In this document: in pieces, positions 1 to 6,952 of the stretch
How positions within the stretch are numbered: position 1 is the first letter of the stretch
How the letters are laid out: each line of letters begins with the position of its first letter
From: Chloroflexota bacterium
GTDB taxonomy: Bacteria; Chloroflexota; Anaerolineae; Promineifilales; Promineifilaceae
Assembly (NCBI GenBank): GCA_008501785.1
Contig: QQUD01000017.1
Span: 1 to 8,790 of the forward strand
DNA length: 8,790 nucleotides
Direction of reading: 5' to 3'
Program-made: the position numbers and the translations under genes
Notes under the pieces: model-generated
Database searches by the model: none
The model's input: the letters and a program-made list of their open reading frames with translations, nothing else
Told to the model about the DNA's origin: nothing

Positions 1-261
1 AAAGGGCACACGGCCTCAATCAGCCACCATCTTTCGCCACTTGCCTGGCCCTATAAAATTCTACAATCAGACCATCCGACCCTTATAAATCGCAGGTTGG
101 GCCAGCTAATTCCCAACAACAGTTTGGCAAACATCATCATGATTGATAGGGTAAAAGATCAAGCCCAAACCGTGGCATTCTCCATCCTCGGCTTCCACCC
201 GCTTTATTAGTGGTTCTAGCGTACAATTGGGTGGCAACAAGCAAGAAGGAAAGGGGCTAAA

Positions 262-300
262 GGCTAGAGTGCATGAGCGACGCGCTCAGGAAAACTAGCC
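262..300. other. Two-tier inverted repeat (nested hairpin)
   Basis: An outer pair, GGCTAG (262-267) and CTAGCC (295-300), encloses an inner pair, TGAGCG (274-279) and CGCTCA (283-288), with a three-base ACG loop. Two six-base unpaired segments separate the tiers, giving stem, symmetric internal loop, stem, triloop. Both stems are perfect. No T-run follows on either strand, so it does not look like a simple intrinsic terminator. It lies about 57 bases before the start codon of the next gene and could be a leader structure, a protein site or chance. Confidence 0.4.
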
Positions 301-345
301 ACAACAAAGGCCATTGAGTTAGTATTGTTGCGGCATCCTACGAGT

Positions 346-351
346 GAAAGG
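346..351 (+). promoter_or_regulatory. Ribosome binding site for the membrane protein gene
   Basis: GAAAGG lies five bases before the ATG at 357. It is a reasonable Shine-Dalgarno match and supports that start over downstream ATG codons. Confidence 0.55.
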
Positions 352-356
352 TAAAC

Positions 357-1448
357 ATGCAAGAAAACAAATTACAACAGCCAGAAGAAAATGAAACCTC
401 AATATCCCAAGAAATTGAAGAATCAAAGGCTTCTCAAAAGCCCGTTTCATCACAGCATACTTCCGAACCTGTCGATGAATTAAATATGGCTAAGAAATTA
501 CCAAATGCACCCCAACCCGAAAATCCTCCAAAACAGAAACGTGATTCAGAGAGAACCGCAAAAACTAACCCTTTCACATGGATACAGTCTCTTTTTGGGG
601 CAACCGCACTCATTACAGCAGCCTTGTTCGTAGTTAGCTGGATTTATAATCGAAAATATTTTGGAGGTATGGGGCTGCATGGGTATACAGTACGTTATAC
701 GACACAAGATTATATTTTAAATGCAAAGTCGGTTTTAGCTATAGGTATTGTTGTATTATTCCTTTTGATTTATCTCTATATCAATCCGAAATGGATGATG
801 TACAGATTTCGCCTATTCATTTCTATTATTGGGATGATTGGGGTTTTAGCTATTCTTACCTATATACTGATCGATTTAGGATTTAATTTATCATCTAATG
901 GATTTAAAATCGGTTTTTATCTATATAAAACAACTTATTTGACTCTATTAGGTATCGGATCTGTTTTTTTCTATTCAATAATTGCCCCAACAATTTTGTA
1001 TAAAAAATGCATTAACAGTAAATATAGAGAATATGCATACTTTATTGCCTGGAGCAGCTTCTCTGCATTCGCAATAATTTTCATAGGAATGACAGCACAT
1101 TTTTTGGGTGTGATTGAGGGACGAAAAGATACATCTGAAAATAGTCGTTTAGAGTCTATCAGCGTGGCCACTAAAGAACCACTAGGTTTTGGAATCCAGC
1201 CAGATGAAATAATCACAGATAACAATCAAAATATAATTTATCTATACTACAATATGCGATTTTTGACCCAATTCGATGGTGTCTTGTACGTATTGAAACC
1301 TGAGCCGGGTCAGGGCACCCCTATGATCCATGTATTGCCTCAGGACAAAGCTTTTGCGGTCTCTTTAGGGATAAATTGGAACGAGTTACAACCGGTTTTT
1401 GAATTACCTACGCCAACTCCAATTCCCGTTCCAACTACTACTCCATAG
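357..1448 (+). CDS. Multi-pass membrane protein of unknown function with PTPTP-type tail
   Basis: I do not recognise a family for this 363-residue protein. Residues 1-70 are hydrophilic, rich in Glu, Gln, Lys and Pro, and probably disordered. Five hydrophobic segments follow at about 76-97, 124-142, 152-174, 186-214 and 226-252. Residues 253-345 form a soluble domain with no Cys, and the last dozen residues are a Pro/Thr-rich tail (PTPTPIPVPT). With the long charged N-terminus inside, an odd number of segments would place the C-terminal domain outside the cell. A GAAAGG site five bases upstream supports the ATG start. The coding sequence is clearly more AT-rich than the operon on the right and has none of the CGGCCG palindromes common there, which hints at a different origin or weaker constraint. 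No neighbour suggests a role. That it is a real gene is likely; its function is unknown. Confidence 0.8.
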   Translation: MQENKLQQPEENETSISQEIEESKASQKPVSSQHTSEPVDELNMAKKLPNAPQPENPPKQKRDSERTAKTNPFTWIQSLFGATALITAALFVVSWIYNRKYFGGMGLHGYTVRYTTQDYILNAKSVLAIGIVVLFLLIYLYINPKWMMYRFRLFISIIGMIGVLAILTYILIDLGFNLSSNGFKIGFYLYKTTYLTLLGIGSVFFYSIIAPTILYKKCINSKYREYAYFIAWSSFSAFAIIFIGMTAHFLGVIEGRKDTSENSRLESISVATKEPLGFGIQPDEIITDNNQNIIYLYYNMRFLTQFDGVLYVLKPEPGQGTPMIHVLPQDKAFAVSLGINWNELQPVFELPTPTPIPVPTTTP

Positions 1449-1497
1449 ATTCAATAGCAGGGCAGCTTATTAACATAAACTAACAAGGAACTGGCTC

Positions 1498-1740
1498 ATG
1501 TATCATGCAATTCGGGAGGGAATTGATCTATTAAATGAAGCGGGAAATAGCAAGCCCACCAATTGGTCTTGCTTTCGCTTCCCTTGTATTTGTTTACGCT
1601 TGTTTACCAAGGATACTTCTGAGTTCTATGCGCAACAATCTCGTTTTTGGCGTGGGTGATGCGATTAACCTTATGCTATCAGAACCCCAAATGTTCAATG
1701 ATCTATTGGAAGAAGATAGACTCTATCATAGGAATCAATC
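1498..1740 (+). pseudogene. Probable broken coding remnant before the VOC gene
   Basis: Coding-like pieces appear here in different frames but no intact gene does. One frame runs from ATG 1498 to a TGA at about 1660. A second, from 1535, contains a stretch reading GDAINLMLSEPQMFNDLLEE at roughly residues 41-60 and then runs out of frame into the VOC gene. That stretch is amphipathic and resembles the first helix pair of small HEAT-repeat proteins, which is only a weak impression. A longer reading from 1535 to 1840 overlaps the well-supported VOC gene and is unlikely to be translated as such. I infer a frameshifted or truncated gene, but random open frames remain possible. Confidence 0.3.
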
Positions 1741-2100
1741 ATGGAAAATATCAAAATCGAATTGGAAGGCGTTACAATTGCACCTATCAATGTTGCAGCA
1801 ATGGTACATTATTACAACGTGGTATTTGCAGCAAATTTAGAACCTTTTGCTGCGTTTGGCACAACGCTATACAGAGGGCAGTTGGCTAGATTGCGTTTGA
1901 TTTTTTGTCCCAACGACTTTCTGAATATTCAGGCGGAAAAGAATCGACAGCAGTTTAGTTTTGGTGTTTCAGATGTAACGGCCGTTGTCCAAAAATCCAT
2001 CACCGCCGGTGGTCAAGGTGAAGTGCATGAAAGTGAACAAGGCTACACTGGCACATTGCATGATCCTGATGGCAACTCCATTGAAATTAGCGAACTGTGA
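1741..2100 (+). CDS. VOC-fold (glyoxalase/bleomycin-resistance-like) protein
   Basis: This 119-residue protein has the length of a single vicinal oxygen chelate module. Visible hallmarks are the helix-1 pattern around residues 19-30 (AAMVHYYNVVFA), a central strand near 72-78 (FSFGVSD), and the C-terminal signature HDPDGNSIEIS at about 107-117, the family's usual DPDGN-x-IE. Glu115 matches the C-terminal metal ligand of metal-dependent members. The first strand (VTIAPINV, 11-18) lacks the His or Gln that normally supplies a first ligand, so a metal-free binding role or a degenerate site is possible. A GGA about seven bases upstream is a weak ribosome binding site. The gene sits between two decayed stretches, with no functional partner visible. 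The substrate cannot be predicted. One AACGGCCGTT copy (1977-1986) lies inside it and reads Thr-Ala-Val. Confidence 0.75.
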   Translation: MENIKIELEGVTIAPINVAAMVHYYNVVFAANLEPFAAFGTTLYRGQLARLRLIFCPNDFLNIQAEKNRQQFSFGVSDVTAVVQKSITAGGQGEVHESEQGYTGTLHDPDGNSIEISEL

Positions 2101-2402
2101 TTTCACTAATTCTTGGATGCGTAATTGTTGGAGAGGTGGAACGGACGTCTCCGCCGCAATACATCTCGTGGTAACGGCCGTTTTCTAAGCCCCTCGTCAT
2201 TGCCGCTATCTGCACCCAACCAAAAAATGTCAAATTATTATCGAAGCATCAAAATTTTCCGATTTGATTCGATATTATTTAAAAAGATACCTCTTTGCTC
2301 TCTGTCTGAAACATTGGCTGCCATATCATGAAGGGCTTTTTGCCCTTGTACTAACACCTTTGCCGCGAGACCTGGAGGAAGCGGCGCTGGGGATTACCTA
2401 AT
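2101..2402. other. Non-coding or decayed spacer
   Basis: No intact gene is seen. Plus-strand frames are open in pieces, the longest from about 2189 to 2400 in the frame with no ATG, ending in a stop just where the GH130 remnant becomes recognisable in another frame. It may be a scrambled upstream part of that gene, but its translation matches nothing I know. The stretch contains one AACGGCCGTT copy (2173-2182) and a small hairpin (2331-2347). Confidence 0.45.
2331..2347. other. Small perfect hairpin, AAGGGC-TTTTT-GCCCTT
   Basis: A six-base perfect stem closes a five-T loop. It resembles the core of an intrinsic terminator, but the following bases (GTACTAAC) contain no T-run, so termination is doubtful. 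It lies about 230 bases after the VOC gene. Confidence 0.25.
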
Positions 2403-2753
2403 GGTTTGTTTTTGGGCGTTGGTAGGAATAACGGCCGTTTTTACATGTGCTACACAGCCTATGGACGCAAATTTACCGGCGATGGCGAACCGACTCATTC
2501 TCGGGGGGGCGTTTTGCCGATGATTGCTGTTAGCGACAATCTGATTACCTGGGAGCGGCTGGGATAACAAGAGTGTTGGCAGTAATGGCGTTCCCATCGA
2601 GACGGAACGCGGTTGGCTGCTAATCAATCATGGCTACAATGATGACCATATTTATAAATTTGGCGTATGCCTAGTGGATTTGGCAGATCCGACGCAAATA
2701 TCGCCCGCCCCAAAGAAGCCATTTTTGAGCCAGAAGAGTTATGGGAATTACGC
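2403..2753 (+). pseudogene. Decayed GH130 glycoside phosphorylase/hydrolase remnant
   Basis: GH130 enzymes act on beta-mannosides and related oligosaccharides, mostly by phosphorolysis. Three pieces of the family are recognisable in shifting frames. The first (2421-2564) reads [20 protein letters not shown] and later [13 protein letters not shown], then hits TAA at 2565. The second (about 2563-2697, frame +1) reads GVPIETERGWLLINHGYNDD and then YKFGVCLVDLADPTQ, matching the family's TEEGWLLIYHGV...LLDLxDPxK region. The third (from about 2700, back in the first frame) reads IARPKEAIFEPEELWEL, matching the ARPKEPILEPEE segment. The N-terminal half and the segment after EPEELWEL (normally GDVPNVVF...) are absent. 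At least two frameshifts plus missing ends indicate a true pseudogene rather than one sequencing error. It converges on uxaE and fits a locus once used for plant polysaccharide breakdown. Confidence 0.75.
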
Positions 2754-2848
2754 AGCAGTTTCGTGAAGGCGTTTATTGGCAAGGAGAGCTGGTAGCTAAT
2801 CCCTTGACCTCCACCCAAACCTTTATGCCCCAGGCTCATCTGACTGAT

Positions 2849-4297
2849 TTAACAAAACGGCCGTAAATGCCGTGCAAAATGCACACCTAATCCAGCCCGA
2901 TAATCTGCTTCGTGATTGGCAATAAAAGCGGTTAACTCATTGCCAAACGCATCCAAAACCGAGCCGAACGTGACGTGTAACAACTGCCGCGCATCAACAC
3001 TTGCATCCTCAAGCAGATTAGGTAGTTGTGCATCGGTTAACGCTGTGCTGGCTAGCACTTTTTCTGGCTGACAGTCCAAAAAGTATGTTTTGCGATCTGT
3101 TTGGAACCGTTCGTGGGCTAAATCAAGTACCCGGCGGAACAACGTCGGGTCTTTCACGGCCACGACGCGCAACACCTCTAGGTAGCTCGTTCCGGCCGTT
3201 TTTACATGAGCATACCCCTGCGCATATTGGTTAATGATGCCATAAATACTGAATTTATCCGAGCCGGTGTGAATGCTCATTTTGTAGCAATCAAAATGGT
3301 GCAAAATGGCGACGTGTTTGATGAGTTCGGCTTCAAATTCGGGAATGTCGCCAATGTAATCGATTCCTTTTTGGAATTTTCCGACAAAGCGTGGTGCCAG
3401 ACTGACGACAGGGATGTCGCGCCGGATGAGTTCGTTGGCGATAAAGTAATGTTCGTGAATGGAGGTGGGCGTGTCGGTTTCGTCTACCGACATTTCCAGG
3501 TCGTAACCCCGCCCGGCCATTTGTTGATTGAGGGATTGGGCGATAACGGCCGTTTGCACAATCGCCCGTCCATATTTCACCAACGCCCGCAAGAAAACCG
3601 CCTCATCAAACACCAGTGTCAATCCAGTTACCACCAATGGTTTATCGCAGTAGCGAGCTAACATTGCCTCATTGGAATCGTTTAACTGCGCCCAAGGCAG
3701 CGCTTGCGCCTTTTGCCGCAGCGTTTCTAGGCTGTCCGTTTGTGCCTCGTTATCCACATAATCGCTGGGATCAATCGTGTAAAACGTGTAACCAGCACCC
3801 ACAAACGGAGCCAAATCAGCCACTTCCTTCACATGATCAGCATCTGCGCCCCAGGAATCGCGCCAACCTTCTTCAAAAATGCCCCACATCGCATCATCCA
3901 AAACCCCTTGTGGCGTGCGTCCCGTGCGTGTGTTTTCGCGCACCGATTGTTGAGCAAAAATAGGCGCGATGGGCTTGTCCTGAACGGCCGCCCGCAGTGC
4001 GGCGATATGCCCCGGCGTGGCCGATCCCAGCCGGTCGCCAAAGCCAAAGGAGGTTTGCCGTCCCAGCGGAACCGGGTTGAGCCAGGGTAATTGAGTACGG
4101 AGGGTGGCAGCGTTTACGGCCGTTACCCCACAAACCAACACCCCCTCCATCACCTCCCCCACAAACCCATCCGTCTTGCCTTGAACGAGCAGCTGCTTTT
4201 TGCCATTGCCTAATTTAGCCAGGGCATAAGTCGTCTCACCCTGCGTTATGATTGAATCGGGATAAATTGTCCCTTGCGGGAATGAAATTTGTGTCAT
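2849..4297 (-). CDS. uxaE: Tagaturonate epimerase (UxaE family)
   Basis: UxaE interconverts D-tagaturonate and D-fructuronate in the cytoplasm, letting galacturonate join the glucuronate route without a tagaturonate reductase. The 482-residue length fits the family. Visible motifs are GFGDRLGSATPGHI (85-98), the acidic metal-site-like VDETDTPT (271-278) followed by E282-H283, the HTGSDKFS segment (343-350) and HVTFGSVL near 441-448. These match my memory of UxaE proteins closely; the assignment of metal ligands is an inference. It lies 59 bases downstream of uxaC on the same strand and is the last gene of the apparent operon. Its stop overlaps the edge of the convergent decayed region. The ribosome binding site is weak (AGAGAG about ten bases before ATG), which may mean translation depends on uxaC. 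Four CGGCCG-type palindromes (3545, 3193, 3983 and 4116) lie inside and one more (2856) at its 3' end. Confidence 0.88.
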   Translation of the reverse strand: MTQISFPQGTIYPDSIITQGETTYALAKLGNGKKQLLVQGKTDGFVGEVMEGVLVCGVTAVNAATLRTQLPWLNPVPLGRQTSFGFGDRLGSATPGHIAALRAAVQDKPIAPIFAQQSVRENTRTGRTPQGVLDDAMWGIFEEGWRDSWGADADHVKEVADLAPFVGAGYTFYTIDPSDYVDNEAQTDSLETLRQKAQALPWAQLNDSNEAMLARYCDKPLVVTGLTLVFDEAVFLRALVKYGRAIVQTAVIAQSLNQQMAGRGYDLEMSVDETDTPTSIHEHYFIANELIRRDIPVVSLAPRFVGKFQKGIDYIGDIPEFEAELIKHVAILHHFDCYKMSIHTGSDKFSIYGIINQYAQGYAHVKTAGTSYLEVLRVVAVKDPTLFRRVLDLAHERFQTDRKTYFLDCQPEKVLASTALTDAQLPNLLEDASVDARQLLHVTFGSVLDAFGNELTAFIANHEADYRAGLGVHFARHLRPFC

Positions 4298-4356
4298 TGC
4301 TTGTTACTCTCTGTATTCTTTATGCGCTTCGTGCTCTTTGCGGTTAATGTTCACAA

Positions 4357-5772
4357 CTAAAGTTTATAGGCGTGTTTTGCCAACCCATAAGCCAACGCCT
4401 GCATCATTTCCTGCGCATCTGCTTCATCCACGATACCGCGCACCAGCATCCCCGCCACCCAATCGGCGCTGGCGCGACGCCATACATCATGTCGCGCTGG
4501 GATGGAAAGATACGCACGGGTATCGTCGTTGAATCCGGCCGTGTTGTACAAACCGGCTGTTTCCATCACCTGATCAAAGTAGCGACGAATACCATTGATA
4601 CTGTCGTGGAACCACCAGGGTGGCCCCAATTTAACGGCCGGATAGTGTCCGGCCAGCGGCGCCAGTTCGCGGGCGTAAGTCGTCTCATCCAAATTAAACA
4701 GGATGAGGTTGTAATCGGGATGATTGCCATAGGTGTTGAGTAACGGCCGTATCTCCCGCGTAAAATTCGTTGCAATGGGTATATCCGCCCCCATATCCTT
4801 GCCAAATCGCTCAAAAATCACAGGATTGTGGTCGCGAAAAGAACCAACGTGGAGCTGCATCACCAGGCCATCTTCAATGCTCATCCGCGCCATTTCCATC
4901 AGCATGTGGCCGGTAAATTGGGCCGCGTCTTCGGCAGTCGCTGCGCCTTGCAAGGCCCGTTGGAAGATGACCTCGGCCTCGGCCTCGCTCAACCGGTTTG
5001 TGTAGGCAGTCAGCGCCGCATGGTCAGTCGCTTTGGCCCCCTTCTGCTTAAAGTGAGATCGCCGATTTTCCAGCGCGGCGATGAAGGCGGTGTAGCTGCC
5101 AACCTCGATGCCGGAGACGGCGCTCAATTTGTCGATTTCGTTGTGCCAACCAATGGTTTCCAGGTTGACGACGGCATCGGGGCGGAATGTGGGCAGAATA
5201 CGGCCGTGCCAACCCGAATCCCGTATCGCTTGATGATGCGCCAACGAATCTGTCGCCGCATCCGTCGTCGTCAACGTTTCAATCCCAAACTGCTCAAACA
5301 ACGCACGTGGCTTAAATTCCGGCGAACTTAACTTCTCATCGATTTGGTTGTAGATGGCTTCAGCATTTGCACCGTTTAGCTTTTCAGCAATGCCGAACAC
5401 AGAATACAACTCATCCGCAAACCATGTTCCCGACGGCGTACCGCGAAACAAGTAAAAATTATCGGCAAAAACCTGCCATATTTTTCGATGATCTGTTTCC
5501 GTGGCATCACCATCGGCGCGGGGAATGCCTAACTTTTCCATGTCGATGCCCTGTGAATAAAGCATCCGTAAAATGTAATGGTCAGGAATAATCAGCAGTT
5601 CTACCGGCGAGCCAAACGTATAATCAGGATCGGCAAACAAGCGTGGATCGACATGCCCATGCGGGCAAATCAGCGGTAAATTAGCAATAGGTTCATACAG
5701 CGCCAGCGCTGCATTGCGCTGCGTCGGATTGGGATTAAAATAGCGGTCAGGTGTTGGTCGATAGGTGTTCAT
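4357..5772 (-). CDS. uxaC: Uronate (glucuronate/galacturonate) isomerase
   Basis: UxaC isomerises D-glucuronate to D-fructuronate and D-galacturonate to D-tagaturonate, the first cytoplasmic step of hexuronate use; it belongs to the amidohydrolase superfamily. At 471 residues it has the normal family length. The N-terminal metal-site motif is H-G-H (residues 38-40, in CPHGHVDPR), where the E. coli enzyme has H-C-H. The C-terminal region has the family's D-[ST]-R-x-[FY]-L-S...RH pattern as DDTRAYLSIPARHDVWRR. A reading from 5775 would begin with TTG; I prefer the ATG at 5772-5770 because an AAGGAA site (5781-5786) lies eight bases before it. The gene is 49 bases after a URO-D gene and 59 before uxaE. 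Five CGGCCG-containing palindromes lie in or near it (4536, 4635, 4744 and 5201 inside). Confidence 0.92.
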   Translation of the reverse strand: MNTYRPTPDRYFNPNPTQRNAALALYEPIANLPLICPHGHVDPRLFADPDYTFGSPVELLIIPDHYILRMLYSQGIDMEKLGIPRADGDATETDHRKIWQVFADNFYLFRGTPSGTWFADELYSVFGIAEKLNGANAEAIYNQIDEKLSSPEFKPRALFEQFGIETLTTTDAATDSLAHHQAIRDSGWHGRILPTFRPDAVVNLETIGWHNEIDKLSAVSGIEVGSYTAFIAALENRRSHFKQKGAKATDHAALTAYTNRLSEAEAEVIFQRALQGAATAEDAAQFTGHMLMEMARMSIEDGLVMQLHVGSFRDHNPVIFERFGKDMGADIPIATNFTREIRPLLNTYGNHPDYNLILFNLDETTYARELAPLAGHYPAVKLGPPWWFHDSINGIRRYFDQVMETAGLYNTAGFNDDTRAYLSIPARHDVWRRASADWVAGMLVRGIVDEADAQEMMQALAYGLAKHAYKL

Positions 5773-5780
5773 CAATAAAT

Positions 5781-5786
5781 TTCCTT
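5781..5786 (-). promoter_or_regulatory. Ribosome binding site deciding the uxaC start
   Basis: On the minus strand this reads AAGGAA, eight bases before the ATG at 5772-5770 and only five before a TTG at 5775-5773. The spacing and codon favour the ATG. Confidence 0.65.
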
Positions 5787-5824
5787 ATCACAAAAAAAGT
5801 CAAACGGCGTGAAACAGAGAATGA

Positions 5825-6949
5825 TTATTTAGGCCGTCTTCTCCTTGATCGCCGTGGATTTCTTTGTTTAGTCTGTACATCGCTAGATTCTAATTTTTTC
5901 GGTTCCTTATTTGCCGACGGCCGCCAGTTTCGCGCCGCCCGCAACAGTGCGTCAATATTTTCCGCAGGCGTATCTGGCGAAACGCCGCCACCAAAAGATA
6001 AAATCATGCCGCCGCCAGGTGCTGCCTTATCCAAGCAGGCCAACGCCGCAGCTTCAACCGCTTCCGGCGTCCCTCGCGCCCCCAGGTCCAACGGCGCCAC
6101 ATTCCCCATTAAAGCGACACGGTGCCCCATTTTGGCTTTCGCATCGGCAATATCGGCTGTGTGCGAAAAATTAAAGACATCAAAGTTTGCTTCTGCCAGT
6201 GGGCCATACAAGTGTGGACAGGGCGTGTCATTGTGATAAACGCGTATCAATCCTTCAAATTCATCAAAAATGCGGCGTAGATAGGGTGCAGCAAACTCTT
6301 CATAATGCATGGGCGAGATCATCCCCACAACATCATCCAGCAGCATAATACCTTCTGGATTCGTCACTTTGTCAAGCTGGGCATGCAGCCAGCGAATAAT
6401 GGTTGTGGTGATTTTATCAAGAACGCGATGAGTCTCTTTGGGATGGTTCATAATGCCCATCATCAAATCGCTGACCCCCATAATCCAGCCAGCATTCACC
6501 AGCGGACCCCGTGCAGCCACCATTTTGATGCCCAATCCCTCCGCTTGCAAGCGGGTTTCCATATGCTCATACAGGCGTAAAACCAATGGCATGAACCCAT
6601 CTTCTTGCACATTAGGCAGTGGCGCATCGGCCCAATGGGTGATGTCGGTTGTGACGGGCTCGATGGACGGTGGGTAATTGGGGTGAAAATGGATACGCAC
6701 ACCAAAAGCCGATGGCAGCGCCGCCATCCCATACTCTACCCAAAAGCCGGGAATCCAAACCACTTCTGGAAAGCGGGTCAGCAAATCCAAGTTGATTTGC
6801 AGCCATTTGTCAGGAAATAAAAAGTAGTCGAGTGTGTTGATGTCTGCATAACCGGGCAGCCAGGGGCTGTCCACAATAAGCGCAACAGGAACCTGATCTG
6901 GTTCGCCAAGGCGGGCTGCTTGTTTGAAACGATTCCAAGGTGTTGTCAT
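5825..6949 (-). CDS. URO-D superfamily protein 1, H-N-D variant with basic tail
   Basis: This 374-residue protein has the uroporphyrinogen decarboxylase fold seen in HemE and in corrinoid methyltransferases (MtaA, MtbA, CmuA). Recognisable parts are the segment LLDDVVGMISPMHYEEFAAP (203-222), then VYHND (237-241), FNFSH (259-263), LMGNVAP (280-286) and GGGMILSFGGGVSPDTPAENI (ending near 332). The position that carries His-x-Cys in zinc methyltransferases is His239-Asn-Asp241, and the late Cys is replaced within a Gly-rich run, so the standard zinc site is not present. It is therefore neither a typical methyltransferase nor, from its operon, a haem enzyme. Residues 346-374 form an extra hydrophilic tail ending in a run of Arg and Lys (PRRSRRRRPK). 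Its start codon follows the stop of the preceding URO-D gene by three bases, with GAAGGT inside that gene's end as ribosome binding site. The substrate is unknown. Confidence 0.85.
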   Translation of the reverse strand: MTTPWNRFKQAARLGEPDQVPVALIVDSPWLPGYADINTLDYFLFPDKWLQINLDLLTRFPEVVWIPGFWVEYGMAALPSAFGVRIHFHPNYPPSIEPVTTDITHWADAPLPNVQEDGFMPLVLRLYEHMETRLQAEGLGIKMVAARGPLVNAGWIMGVSDLMMGIMNHPKETHRVLDKITTTIIRWLHAQLDKVTNPEGIMLLDDVVGMISPMHYEEFAAPYLRRIFDEFEGLIRVYHNDTPCPHLYGPLAEANFDVFNFSHTADIADAKAKMGHRVALMGNVAPLDLGARGTPEAVEAAALACLDKAAPGGGMILSFGGGVSPDTPAENIDALLRAARNWRPSANKEPKKLESSDVQTKQRNPRRSRRRRPK

Positions 6950-6952
6950 AGT

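Larger units (their letters stand above)
1..356. other. Leading region without a supported gene
   Basis: No convincing gene is visible on either strand. The minus strand has a stretch of roughly 55 codons (about 287 down to 120) that is open but has no ATG, ends in TAG and resembles nothing I recognise, so it is not called. The region contains the nested inverted repeat at 262-300 and, at its right end, the ribosome binding site of the membrane protein gene. It may hold that gene's promoter, but I see no clear -35/-10 pair at good spacing. Confidence 0.6.

Noticed and set aside
120..287. Open minus-strand stretch of about 55 codons, with a short continuation after one stop
   Set aside because: It has no ATG, no ribosome binding site and no recognised motif. 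A decayed gene is possible but cannot be supported.
1535..1840. Plus-strand reading of 101 residues overlapping the VOC gene start
   Set aside because: It overlaps the VOC gene by 100 bases, has no good ribosome binding site and loses coding character where the VOC frame begins.
2331..2347. Intrinsic terminator
   Set aside because: The hairpin has no T-run after it on either strand.
2189..2400. Plus-strand open stretch ending just before the GH130 remnant
   Set aside because: No plausible start codon with ribosome binding site and no recognisable family; treated as spacer.
3206..3661. Plus-strand open frame of 151 codons inside uxaE
   Set aside because: It is antisense to a clearly recognised UxaE and shows no motif; similar open antisense frames lie opposite uxaC (4828-5331) and the URO-D genes (5751-6236).
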